From contig HF993644.1 of the NCBI GenBank assembly GCA_000433915.1, positions 52,876 to 111,925 of the forward strand: 59,050 bases of DNA, written 5' to 3'. The position numbers and the translations under genes were made by a program. Shown in pieces: positions 34,915-42,725 of this stretch. Each line of letters starts with the position of its first letter. Position 1 is the stretch's first letter. The DNA is from Clostridium sp. CAG:793 (GTDB lineage: Bacteria; Bacillota; Clostridia; TANB77; CAG-508). Below the pieces are notes generated by a model, which worked only from the letters and a program-made list of their open reading frames with translations, did no database searches and was not told where the DNA came from.

Positions 34915-35522
34915 ATATATTATACATTTCTTTTAACTGCATATTTTCATCAAATATTAGTTTAGTAATACTTGGTGATTCAATTTTAATTATATTTCCC
35001 TTATATTCAATATCTTTTCCTATTAATTCACACCAATTCATTAAATAAAATTTAATAGCAGCACCATGACTTACAATGGCAAGTCTTTTTCCTAAATTAT
35101 TATTAATTACTTCATTTATTTTTTCTTCAAATCTATTTTTAGTATCATTCATGCTTTCGCCATTAGTGCATTTTAAATCTCTATCAATAATTTGTTCTAT
35201 CGTATATGGATTCTTTTTTACTTTTCCTAATTCAGCAAGTTCATCTAAATCTCCGTAATTTTCTTTCTCCAAAATTATCACTAATATTTATTAATAAATT
35301 ATTTTTTTCTGCTATATACTTTGCTGTACCCACTGCTCTTGAATATGAGCTGCTCCATAGTTCATCGATATTTTGTAATTCTGCATTATTACTTAATTCT
35401 TCTGCTAATCTTTCTCCATTAATAGATAGCACTATTTTTTCATTTTGCTGTTGACTATTATACTTTTCTTTATATCCTCTAAATTGTTCTGAATGCCTTA
35501 TTAAATAAACTATTGTATCCAT
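34913..35522 (-). pseudogene. Histidine phosphatase family gene broken by a frameshift
   Basis: Two frames together make one phosphoglycerate-mutase-like protein. The first (35522 to 35241) starts MDTIVYLIRHSEQ, with the catalytic RHS, and runs to FGERKL. The second, read from about 35254 to 34913, continues GDLDELAELGK and has the second catalytic block IVSHGAAIKFYL. An extra base near 35255 (C on the minus strand, in TTACGGAG) separates them; removing it restores FGERKLGDLDEL. The target would have been a phosphorylated metabolite. It may be a true pseudogene or a sequencing error. There is no homopolymer longer than four at the spot. Confidence 0.8.
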
Positions 35523-35559
35523 AAATCTTCTCCCTTTTCAAAATTATATATATTATAGC

Positions 35560-35601
35560 AAAATGCTAGCCAAACCACAAGTGTGATCTAACTAGCATTT
35601 T
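35560..35601 (-). terminator. Hairpin after the GNAT gene
   Basis: A perfect 10-bp stem (35560-35569 with 35592-35601) plus an inner CACA/TGTG pair. The U run on the minus strand is weak. It ends the radical SAM cluster. Confidence 0.6.
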
Positions 35602-35613
35602 ACATATTGTTAT

Positions 35614-36300
35614 TTATTCGATAATTCCTTCGTAAATATCCTTAAGCGTCTCCTTCCAATCTTCGCTTGCGCATTTCACATAAATTGTGGGCTTTACCGA
35701 AAAGCTATTTACATATCTGATGAAATAGGCAACATCTGCAATATTGTTGCCCACCTCGATGTAAATCTTCTCATATCCTTTCTTAAGGACATCCACCGCC
35801 AGCTTCTCAATGTCAACCAGCCTTCTTCTTTTTTCGAAAGAAATCTCGCAGCACTCCTCATGAGAAATAGTATACTTAAAGTATATCTTATTTCCATCTC
35901 CTGTGTCACGTTTCTTCAAATCATAGATTTCAAAGCCCAGCCGAATAGCCAGAATGAGCATGTGCGGTCTTTTATTCGAGCTTGCAAGAGTTATACTATT
36001 ATAGTTCCCTTCCTTTGCAAACTGAATAAGCTCTTCCAGAAATTTTCTGTTAATCCCTCTATTTTGGTATTTCGGATGAACACCTCCATACCACGCATAC
36101 AGGTTATTGATTTCCTTCTGTTCTACAATAATGCTATAACCGACTTTTTCCCCATATTCATAGTATACGAAAATAAAAATCCGGTTATCTTTCATTTTTT
36201 TGTAGTAACTGTTGATAGGAAAATCATTTCCGAAAATTTCTTTGTGAAGCTCCAGAATCTCTTCAATCGAGTCTGTAGGTTTAATCTCCACATAGATCAC
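35614..36300 (-). CDS. GNAT acetyltransferase with an extra C-terminal domain
   Basis: Residues 1-140 are a GNAT fold with the acetyl-CoA loop GVHPKYQNRGINRKFL; residues 145-228 form a second alpha/beta part I do not recognise. The start is a GTG inside the end of the TIM-barrel gene (20-base overlap), so translation is coupled. A hand count of one sequence line gives 45 percent GC, far above the genome level. As the last gene of a peptide-plus-radical SAM cluster it may acetylate the product, either to finish it or, like the GNAT domain of MccE in microcin C, to protect the producer. The role is inference. Confidence 0.78.
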   Translation of the reverse strand: MIYVEIKPTDSIEEILELHKEIFGNDFPINSYYKKMKDNRIFIFVYYEYGEKVGYSIIVEQKEINNLYAWYGGVHPKYQNRGINRKFLEELIQFAKEGNYNSITLASSNKRPHMLILAIRLGFEIYDLKKRDTGDGNKIYFKYTISHEECCEISFEKRRRLVDIEKLAVDVLKKGYEKIYIEVGNNIADVAYFIRYVNSFSVKPTIYVKCASEDWKETLKDIYEGIIE

Positions 36301-37027
36301 CCCATTTCGTTTTTAAAAGATTAACTTGTTCGGTACCATCGCATTCGGGATCAATCACCTGAGTTTCAATAATACATACTTTACACTTATCAAACTTTAA
36401 AGTGCAAAGCTGCGAAAAATCTAATTGTCCAGTTCCTAAATTTAAGTGATCATGTCCTTGAATATAATTATGAATATGAATTTCAAGTACCTGATTTCTA
36501 AAACTTTCCTGTCCTTTTAGATGCCGTATCGCACTCGTTTGATTAATTCCTTCAAGTAAGCACCCTGACAGATAATGCCCAATATCAAAGCATATTCCGC
36601 ACCGCTTATCAGCTTTAGTAAAGTTCTTCAAAGATTCTAAATACTTATAATTTTCTCTAGAAACCTTTGCATTTTCAAGAAGTAACATACTTTCACTAGG
36701 CAAAGCATCAGCAATCATAGCGATTTTCTTACGAGCATAGCTACAATCACCAGAAAAATGAGTAACAAAGAATATATTGCTTGCCCCCACTTTTTTCAGC
36801 TCAGTAAGTAGCAATATGGTACTCTTAAATGCTTCTTCATTATATAAAGCATCTTTTTCAAGGTGAATTGAATATTGACTATTCGGAATATTTTGCAAGT
36901 ATTTCAATACTGATGCACTACTAGATTTTCCTTTTACTTTGCACTCTAAGAATTGAAAATATTCAAAATACATACATGCAAATTCAGGAACTACGTAGTC
37001 ATACGGAACTCTGAAACCAATTTTCAT
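36281..37027 (-). CDS. Xylose-isomerase-like TIM-barrel protein
   Basis: A 248-residue member of the AP-endonuclease-2/sugar isomerase superfamily. The probable metal ligands are E in LLLENAK, D and H in CFDIGH, H in EIHIHN and HDHLNLGTG, and E in IIETQ. These enzymes bind two or three metal ions and isomerise sugars or, in MbnB- and TglH-type relatives, rebuild peptide side chains. The ATG overlaps the radical SAM stop by four bases (ATGA). One line counted by hand has 28 percent GC, lower than the flanking cluster genes, so the cluster is compositionally mosaic. Confidence 0.8.
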   Translation of the reverse strand: MKIGFRVPYDYVVPEFACMYFEYFQFLECKVKGKSSSASVLKYLQNIPNSQYSIHLEKDALYNEEAFKSTILLLTELKKVGASNIFFVTHFSGDCSYARKKIAMIADALPSESMLLLENAKVSRENYKYLESLKNFTKADKRCGICFDIGHYLSGCLLEGINQTSAIRHLKGQESFRNQVLEIHIHNYIQGHDHLNLGTGQLDFSQLCTLKFDKCKVCIIETQVIDPECDGTEQVNLLKTKWGDLCGD

Positions 37028-38226
37028 TTGATTGCACCTTTTTTCTTCAGCTGTTCAAGCAAATCTTGCAAACTGTATTTAGGCTCCAGACCACATTCTA
37101 CAATGCATGCATTGTACGCTTTCTGAGTATTTTCAGGTAAAAGCGGAACAATTTCCTTATACACTTTTTCACAAATGTAGCATGCACCTGCATCAGCATC
37201 TTTCACATCATCAGTCAAGAATTTAGCTCTTGCTCTGCATCCACTATTGCAAACCAAGCAGTATTTGCATTTTGCACAATGTTTCAGATCCTTCATACTA
37301 ATCTGATATTCTTCGACAGGACTGAGCTCGGCAATAGCTTTATCAACATCAAATCCAGCCTCTTTGAAATCAAACATCGTATTGTGGAAATACTGGCACA
37401 ATGTAGCTTTTCCATTACTTCTGACAGAAATCTGATGATCTGCAACATAGTCGCACGGAGACTTTTCAAGTCTCTCTCTCAGATTTGCCATAACATCATA
37501 GTCATCACTCGGAACTGCATGCAGCATTATTGTCCTGAAAATGTTGTTAATCTCGATATCAAGCCTGTCTTGATATCCATGTTTCAAGTAATCCTGAATG
37601 ATTTTCTTACTTACTTCGATCAGCTTCTGATAATAGCTCTCAAAGTCGTAAGAACTCATATTTTTCAGCAAATTGCCCTGGAAACCAACATCAAAGACTC
37701 GCCATCTTGCAGCTCCACTTTCGATTACCTTCTTATAAACATCAAAAAGCATGTCTACATTATAGGGCGAGCAAACAGTATGAATACAAACTTCAATATC
37801 AGAAAACTCTCTTACCATTTGAACCTTCTGCCACAGCATTTGAGAATGCGATCCGTGTCTTAAAGATTCCTCAGCTCCTACATCGTCAATGCTAATCCGG
37901 ATTCTTTTAAGACCTGCACTTTCAAGTTTCTTCACCATATCTTCAGTAAGAAGTGTAGCATTCGTAACCATATCAGCCTTAATTCCCAAACCTGTGATAT
38001 AGCTAATAATCCCACAGATATTAGGATTAGTTAAAGGCTCACCACCGGTAATCAAAATCTTATTGATTTTATAATGCTTCTTGAGGTTGCCAATCAATTC
38101 GATAATTTCACCATACGACATGTCATCTTCTCTGTTGCTGTATTCGGCATTATGGCAGTATTCACATTTCATGTTGCAATGCGAAGTTACCTCTAACCGG
38201 ATAGACGAATACTCTTTCGATTTCAT
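37024..38226 (-). CDS. Radical SAM/SPASM-domain enzyme
   Basis: A 400-residue radical SAM protein. The cluster motif is C17-x3-C21-x2-C24 (CNMKCEYC), followed by ITGGEPL. The C-terminal SPASM domain is complete: C258-x13-G-x4-C277, C317-x2-C320-x5-C326-x3-C330 and C349, enough for two auxiliary 4Fe-4S clusters. SPASM enzymes mostly modify peptides (sactipeptides, PqqE, MftC) or sulfatases; no sulfatase gene is here. The start is the ATG at 38226, about 11 bases after AAAGGA; a longer frame to 38280 would run through a hairpin. It is the first large gene after the tiny ORF at 38297-38323. Confidence 0.88.
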   Translation of the reverse strand: MKSKEYSSIRLEVTSHCNMKCEYCHNAEYSNREDDMSYGEIIELIGNLKKHYKINKILITGGEPLTNPNICGIISYITGLGIKADMVTNATLLTEDMVKKLESAGLKRIRISIDDVGAEESLRHGSHSQMLWQKVQMVREFSDIEVCIHTVCSPYNVDMLFDVYKKVIESGAARWRVFDVGFQGNLLKNMSSYDFESYYQKLIEVSKKIIQDYLKHGYQDRLDIEINNIFRTIMLHAVPSDDYDVMANLRERLEKSPCDYVADHQISVRSNGKATLCQYFHNTMFDFKEAGFDVDKAIAELSPVEEYQISMKDLKHCAKCKYCLVCNSGCRARAKFLTDDVKDADAGACYICEKVYKEIVPLLPENTQKAYNACIVECGLEPKYSLQDLLEQLKKKGAIK

Positions 38227-38253
38227 AACAATACCATTCCTTTCAATATTACG

Positions 38254-38284
38254 AAAGATGGCTGACATGAAGTCAGCCATCTTT
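38254..38284 (-). terminator. Strong hairpin between the tiny ORF and the radical SAM gene
   Basis: A perfect 13-bp stem (38254-38266 with 38272-38284), 5-base loop. On the minus strand only TTTCG follows, so termination is probably partial. It may also protect or separate the short upstream message. Confidence 0.7.
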
Positions 38285-38296
38285 TATGTGCAACTA

Positions 38297-38323
38297 TCAG
38301 TTGCCGGCCGTACGCATATCCAT
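38297..38323 (-). CDS. Candidate 8-residue peptide MDMRTAGN
   Basis: On the minus strand ATG GAT ATG CGT ACG GCC GGC AAC TGA is preceded by AAAGGAGAG with eight bases to the ATG, as good a site as any in the window. It has its own promoter (38450-38478) and ends just before a 13-bp hairpin, followed by the SPASM enzyme. The codons CGT ACG GCC GGC AAC are very GC-rich for this DNA. The peptide resembles the microcin C precursor MRTGNAN (shared MRT and terminal Asn). It could be a substrate of the cluster, a regulatory leader peptide, or an accident inside a structured RNA: GCATA/TATGC and GCAACT/AGTTGC stems overlap it. Confidence 0.45.
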   Translation of the reverse strand: MDMRTAGN

Positions 38324-38443
38324 GGTATGCTCTCCTTTCAGCTTTATTATATCAGATGAGCTGATTTCTCAGTCTCTAATACCTTAACCTTTAGTCGCTT
38401 TTTTGGGTCAAGAGACCCAATGTTTTTCTGCTTTTGTAACATG
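38324..38443 (-). promoter_or_regulatory. Structured 5' leader of the radical SAM cluster
   Basis: About 120 bases from the expected transcription start to the tiny ORF. It has a perfect 7-bp hairpin TTGGGTC/GACCCAA (38404-38421), an ATCAG/CTGAT hairpin and a GCATA/TATGC stem that reaches into the ORF. No known riboswitch could be assigned by eye. Confidence 0.5.
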
Positions 38444-38449
38444 CATTAT

Positions 38450-38478
38450 AATATATCACATTCTCCAAAAATTGTCAA
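38450..38478 (-). promoter_or_regulatory. Promoter of the tiny ORF/radical SAM cluster
   Basis: TTGACA (38473-38478), a 17-base spacer and TATATT (38450-38455). It starts five bases after the deoA stop codon. Confidence 0.75.
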
Positions 38479-38482
38479 GCCT

Positions 38483-39736
38483 TTATTTGATTTTCCAGAA
38501 CTTATTGTTTAAAACTTCATTCGCTTTATCAATATCATCTGCATAAATTGTACCAATTACATCTCCTTCATTTACAATGTCTCCAACTTTTTTGTTAAAA
38601 ACAAATCCTACTCGTGGATCTATACTATCCTCTTTTCTCATTCTTCCTGCCCCAAGCATACATGATAATTTTCCTATACTTAATGCATCAAGCTTTACTA
38701 GTTCGCCACTTTTATCTGCAAAAATTTTCACCTCAAATTTAGCCTTTTCAAATTTATCTGGATTCTCAATATAAGATATATCTCCACCTTGGCTTTGAAC
38801 AAGTTCTGCAAACTTTTCATATGCTTTTCCATTTTTGATATTCTCGATAATCATTTTTTTAGCATCTTCAAGGTTCTCAGCTTTCCCAGCCAATAAAAGC
38901 ATATTTCCACCAAGCTCACATATTATGTCTTTTACGTCATCTGGAATGTATTCATTTTTTAATATAGAAATTGCCTCTTTAACTTCTAATATATTCCCAA
39001 CAGCATATCCAACTGGCTCATCCATATTAGTTATGATACATCTTGTTTCTTTATGAGCAAGTTCCCCAATCTTTGTCATAATAGCTGCTAAATGTTCTGC
39101 ATCTGTTCTATTTTTCATAAAAGCTCCTCTTCCACAAGTTACATCTATTACAATCTTGTTTGCACCAGCAGCAATCTTTTTGCTCATAATACTAGATGCA
39201 ATAAGAGGTATGCTTTCAGTACAACTTATAGTGTCTCTTAAAGCATATATCTTTTTATCAGCTGGAGCTAAATTTAAAGTCTGTCCCATTAAACTAATTC
39301 CATGCTTTCTCACATTTTCCATAAAAGTGTCAATATCTATCTGTGTATTATATCCAGGAATAGACTCGAGTTTGTCAATCGTTCCTCCTGTAAAACCTAG
39401 TCCTCTTCCTGACATTTTAGCAACTGGTATACCAAGAGAAGCAACTATTGGCATTAATACAAGAGTTATCTTGTCTCCTACTCCTCCAGTACTGTGTTTA
39501 TCAACAACTTCTCCAAGTGATGATAAATCAAGAACATCTCCCGAGTACGCCATCGCTAATGTTAGATTGGTTATCTCCTCATCATTCATGCCATTTATAT
39601 AAATAGCCATTACTAAGGCTGCAGCCTGATAATCTGTTATTTCATTATTTGTATAGGATTGTATAAAATACTCAATTTCTTCTTTCGCTAATTCTTTTTT
39701 ATCTCTCTTTTTTGCAATTATATCTAAAATATTCAT
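38483..39736 (-). CDS. deoA: Pyrimidine-nucleoside phosphorylase
   Basis: A 417-residue salvage enzyme that splits thymidine or uridine with phosphate. KHSTGGVGDKITLVL (phosphate loop), SGRGLGFTGGTIDKLESI and the C-terminal RMRKEDSIDPRVGF are typical. The start is the ATG at 39736, after AGGAAGGA; the frame runs on to 39778 inside rnhB. It lies 34 bases after rnhB. No terminator was found at its end, so transcripts may run into the radical SAM cluster. Confidence 0.95.
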   Translation of the reverse strand: MNILDIIAKKRDKKELAKEEIEYFIQSYTNNEITDYQAAALVMAIYINGMNDEEITNLTLAMAYSGDVLDLSSLGEVVDKHSTGGVGDKITLVLMPIVASLGIPVAKMSGRGLGFTGGTIDKLESIPGYNTQIDIDTFMENVRKHGISLMGQTLNLAPADKKIYALRDTISCTESIPLIASSIMSKKIAAGANKIVIDVTCGRGAFMKNRTDAEHLAAIMTKIGELAHKETRCIITNMDEPVGYAVGNILEVKEAISILKNEYIPDDVKDIICELGGNMLLLAGKAENLEDAKKMIIENIKNGKAYEKFAELVQSQGGDISYIENPDKFEKAKFEVKIFADKSGELVKLDALSIGKLSCMLGAGRMRKEDSIDPRVGFVFNKKVGDIVNEGDVIGTIYADDIDKANEVLNNKFWKIK

Positions 39737-39770
39737 CTGTATTCCTTCCTTAATCTTTTTTCTAATTGTA

Positions 39771-40415
39771 TTAGACATTTACAAAATGCTTTATAAATGT
39801 ACGTCTATGTATTGGACATGGTCCATACTGTTTTAATGCTTTAATATGCTCAGCCGTTCCATATCCTTTGTTTTTCTCAAAATCATACATTGGATATACT
39901 TCATTCCATTCTCTCATTATTCTGTCCCTTGTAACTTTAGCCAATATTGATGCACATGATATTGAATAACATGTTGCGTCACCTTTTATTATTGATTGAT
40001 ATGGAATTTCAAAAGTATCTATCTCTCTTAAAGCATCTACAATTACTATATCAGGCTTTTGTTTTAATTTTTCAATTACCTCTCCAAGTGCTAAATGAAG
40101 TCCCTTTTTGGTAGCATTTAAAATATTAAGTTCGTCAATTTCTTTTTCCGAAATAATTCCTACCCCCCAAGCTAATGCTTCTTCTGTAATTCTATCATAT
40201 AATATTTCTCTTCTTTTTTCTGTAACTTTTTTTGAATCATTTACCCATTCTAGTTTTGAATCACGTGGCATAACCGCAGCTCCAACAACAACAGGTCCAG
40301 CAAGTGGTCCTCTTCCCGCTTCATCTATTCCACATATAAATTTATATCCTTCATTATATAAGTTTTCTTCGTATTTCTTTAGATTATCAAGTCTTTCTTC
40401 TTCTTTTTCTTTCAA
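39771..40415 (-). CDS. rnhB: Ribonuclease HII
   Basis: Removes ribonucleotides from DNA and RNA primers. The active site includes GIDEAGRGPLAGPVVVGA, and the later acidic ligands lie in IVIVDALREI and SISCASILAKVTRD; the ending KGYGTAEHIKALKQYGPCPIHRR is standard. It starts with TTG, nine bases after AGAGG. Length 214. Confidence 0.96.
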   Translation of the reverse strand: MKEKEEERLDNLKKYEENLYNEGYKFICGIDEAGRGPLAGPVVVGAAVMPRDSKLEWVNDSKKVTEKRREILYDRITEEALAWGVGIISEKEIDELNILNATKKGLHLALGEVIEKLKQKPDIVIVDALREIDTFEIPYQSIIKGDATCYSISCASILAKVTRDRIMREWNEVYPMYDFEKNKGYGTAEHIKALKQYGPCPIHRRTFIKHFVNV

Positions 40416-40449
40416 CTTTTGTTACCTCTTTTCCACATTTTATCCGCAT

Positions 40450-40896
40450 TTACATCATTTCAGATAATTTATATTTTCCATCATATCCTTTAGTAATATA
40501 CACTTCATTATCATCATAATTTACAATATAATATGAATCTTTTTCATTTTGCACTTCTATATTCAAATTTTTTAAATCTTCATTACTTAATACAAAATAT
40601 TTACCATAATTTGATTCATCTATTATATTTTTAGCCTTAAATTCATTTATAACACTGTCTTCCGTCATTTCCGACATTTTATTTCCAATTAATATACTGT
40701 CATTTTTTTTCACTATCGAATTTTGTTTTAGAACTTTACAGGCACCTTGAATTAACAACATATTTGCTTTTATATCTGCATTTTCTTCATTTTTTATAAA
40801 TTTTTTTGTTGCATAATATGCTCCTGAAATAATCATAATAATTAATATAATTATAAAAAATATTCCTACAACTCCCAGTCCACTCTCTTTATTCAT
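40450..40896 (-). CDS. Membrane-anchored pilin-like protein
   Basis: 148 residues with one N-terminal membrane helix (VVGIFFIIILIIMIISGAYYA) followed by a pilin-like amphipathic helix (DIKANMLLIQGACKVLKQ) and a beta-rich outer part ending NEVYITKGYDGKYKLSE. There is no canonical prepilin cleavage motif, so I call it only pilin-like. The ribosome binding site GAGGT precedes the ATG. It lies upstream of rnhB, probably in one operon. Confidence 0.65.
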   Translation of the reverse strand: MNKESGLGVVGIFFIIILIIMIISGAYYATKKFIKNEENADIKANMLLIQGACKVLKQNSIVKKNDSILIGNKMSEMTEDSVINEFKAKNIIDESNYGKYFVLSNEDLKNLNIEVQNEKDSYYIVNYDDNEVYITKGYDGKYKLSEMM

Positions 40897-41061
40897 CTAT
40901 CTAACCTCTTTTCTAGGCTATTATATATTCTTAAGTGTAATCTGTCAATCAAATTCGATTTGTAACTAAAATGTAACAGCCTCTTCACATTCCTTTCACA
41001 AAAGAGTTGTATATTATAACTATATTACGATAGATTTGTATTTTAGAAAGGATTATTAATC

Positions 41062-42327
41062 ATGGAAAACAATAACGATTTCGTAGAAGTAAATTCTACT
41101 GAAAAAAAATCAAATAATAATTTTACAGCACCTAAAAAGGAGAAAAAAACTTCTGGATTTGCCAAAGCAGTATTTGTTCCATTTGTAAGTGGAATTGTTG
41201 GTGCAAGTTTAGTAGTTGGATTATGTGCAGGCGTACCTTCTGTAAAGAAAGCCCTTATTGGCTCTACATCACAAAGTTCATCTGTGCAAGATCCATCATC
41301 TTCAATTAATTATAATGATGTAAACTTAAATTTAGTATCTTTATCAAGTATATCAGACACAGGAGTTGCTGTTGCACAAAAAGTACTTCCTTCAATCGTT
41401 GGAATTAAAGTAGAATATTCTGTTAGTACAATATTCTCAAGATCAACATCTACTGCAACTGCAGAAGGTTCAGGAGTAATTATTAGCAAAGATGGATATA
41501 TTTTAACAAATAACCACGTAATAAGTTCTTCAAGCTCTTCAAGTTCATCAAGCTCATATTATTCAGTTGGTGAAGCTTCAAAAATAACTGTTAGTTTATA
41601 TAATGATGACACTGAATATGAAGCAAAAGTAATTGGTACTGATTCTCAAACTGATTTAGCTGTTATTAAAATCAATAAAAGTGATTTAACTGCTGCTGAA
41701 CTTGGTAACTCTGACACAGTTCAAGTTGGTGAATGGTGTATGGCTATTGGAAATCCTCTTGGAATGCAAAGCAGTGTTACAACAGGTACTGTTAGTGCTT
41801 TAAATAGAAACATTACAGACAGTGATGGAAAAACATATACTCTTATTCAAACTGATACAGCTATAAATGAAGGAAACAGTGGTGGTGCTTTAGTTAATTC
41901 AAATGGTCAAGTAATTGGTATTAACACTTTAAAAGCATCTGGAACTGGTGTTGAAGGTCTTGGATTCGCAATTCCTATCAATTCAACAAAATCTATATAT
42001 TCTGATTTAATTCAATATAATAAGGTTAAACGTCCTTACATTGGATTTACTGGAAGCAATATAACTGAAACAACTATTAAGCAAAACCCAACAGCAAAAT
42101 TAGTTGTAGGTGCTTATGTAAGAAGTATTGAAGATTACTCTCCTGCCGAAAAAGCTGGATTAAAAGTTGGCGATATTATTATAAAAGCTGACGGTCAAGA
42201 AATTAAAACAATGAATGAATTAAATGAAATTAAAAATAAACATAAAATTGGTGATACAATTACCCTTACAATTAATAGAGATGGCACTGAAAAAGAATTA
42301 ACTGTTACTTTAGCAGAGCAACCATAA
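41062..42327 (+). CDS. htrA: HtrA/DegP-like serine protease with PDZ domain
   Basis: A 421-residue envelope quality-control protease. A membrane anchor is at about 34-55; the triad is H152 (LTNNHVI), D197 (TDSQTDLAVIKI) and S272 (NEGNSGGALVN); the C-terminal PDZ domain has SPAEKAGLKVGDIII. A run of ten serines (155-164) directly follows the catalytic histidine motif and is not a general family feature. GAAAGGA precedes the ATG. It is transcribed alone and closed by a strong terminator. Confidence 0.94.
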   Translation: MENNNDFVEVNSTEKKSNNNFTAPKKEKKTSGFAKAVFVPFVSGIVGASLVVGLCAGVPSVKKALIGSTSQSSSVQDPSSSINYNDVNLNLVSLSSISDTGVAVAQKVLPSIVGIKVEYSVSTIFSRSTSTATAEGSGVIISKDGYILTNNHVISSSSSSSSSSSYYSVGEASKITVSLYNDDTEYEAKVIGTDSQTDLAVIKINKSDLTAAELGNSDTVQVGEWCMAIGNPLGMQSSVTTGTVSALNRNITDSDGKTYTLIQTDTAINEGNSGGALVNSNGQVIGINTLKASGTGVEGLGFAIPINSTKSIYSDLIQYNKVKRPYIGFTGSNITETTIKQNPTAKLVVGAYVRSIEDYSPAEKAGLKVGDIIIKADGQEIKTMNELNEIKNKHKIGDTITLTINRDGTEKELTVTLAEQP

Positions 42328-42358
42328 TTCAATAATTATGAATAATAAATTCCTTTTG

Positions 42359-42391
42359 AAGTAGTAGAAAAATATACATTTTCTACTACTT
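42359..42391 (+). terminator. Terminator after htrA
   Basis: A perfect 13-bp stem (42359-42371 with 42379-42391), 7-base loop, then a T run. Confidence 0.85.
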
Positions 42392-42471
42392 TTTATTAAA
42401 AATTGAATTATTAATTATGTTAATTTATAACAATTGTTTTTTTATTTTATTTGCAATTATATCACATCCAG
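42392..42471. other. Gap between the htrA terminator and the small RNA promoter
   Basis: AT-rich sequence with no gene or clear signal. The wider interval 42328-42725 has no protein gene; it holds the htrA terminator, this gap, the small RNA candidate and a tail after 42611 with no clear feature. Confidence 0.5.
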
Positions 42472-42500
42472 TTCACACAATGGACAAATTCTGTTATTAT
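42472..42500 (+). promoter_or_regulatory. Promoter of the candidate small RNA
   Basis: TTCACA (42472-42477), a 17-base spacer and TATTAT (42495-42500); TATAAT three bases further is an alternative -10. Confidence 0.5.
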
Positions 42501-42507
42501 AATATAA

Positions 42508-42611
42508 ACATAATCAGTAATTAATGTTACTCCAATTACTGGTTAGAGCAAAAAAACATCCCCTTTTATTTTCGAAGAAAGCTTCTTGAGAAGAAGCTTT
42601 CTTTTTTTTTT
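42508..42611 (+). ncRNA. Candidate small regulatory RNA
   Basis: About 100 bases between a promoter and a textbook terminator, with no ORF. It folds as a perfect 8-bp hairpin (42515-42522 with 42534-42541), an unpaired A- and C-rich stretch with CATCCCC (42557-42563), and a terminator of 12 bp (42576-42587 with 42591-42602) followed by nine or ten T residues. The C-rich single strand could pair with G-rich ribosome binding sites, as for RsaE-type RNAs. No family was recognised. Confidence 0.55.
42576..42611 (+). terminator. Terminator of the candidate small RNA
   Basis: A perfect 12-bp stem, loop GAG, long T run; the strongest terminator in the window. Confidence 0.85.
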
Positions 42612-42725
42612 CCAATTAACTTTGCAGATAAAAACACTTTAATAGAAAATTAAATTCCTATTAAAGTGTTTTTATTAATCCTAACTTTTGTATTTATATT
42701 AGATTCATTTTTGTTAACAATATTC

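Noticed and set aside
35614..38323. Naming the cluster microcin C
   Set aside because: The likeness of MDMRTAGN to MRTGNAN is over eight residues only, and no MccB (ThiF-type), MccC exporter or MccF is present. I keep it as an analogy.
38340..38400. TPP riboswitch-like words (CTGAGA followed by CTGAT-ATAAT) in the leader of the radical SAM cluster, minus strand
   Set aside because: The GGGG...CCC pairing of the TPP aptamer and the GCGTAGGGA end are missing, and the downstream genes are not thiamine genes.
38407..38445. A second tiny ORF in the same leader (minus strand, 12 codons, begins MHVTKAEK)
   Set aside because: It has no ribosome binding site, starts at or before the predicted transcription start, and ends in the 7-bp hairpin.
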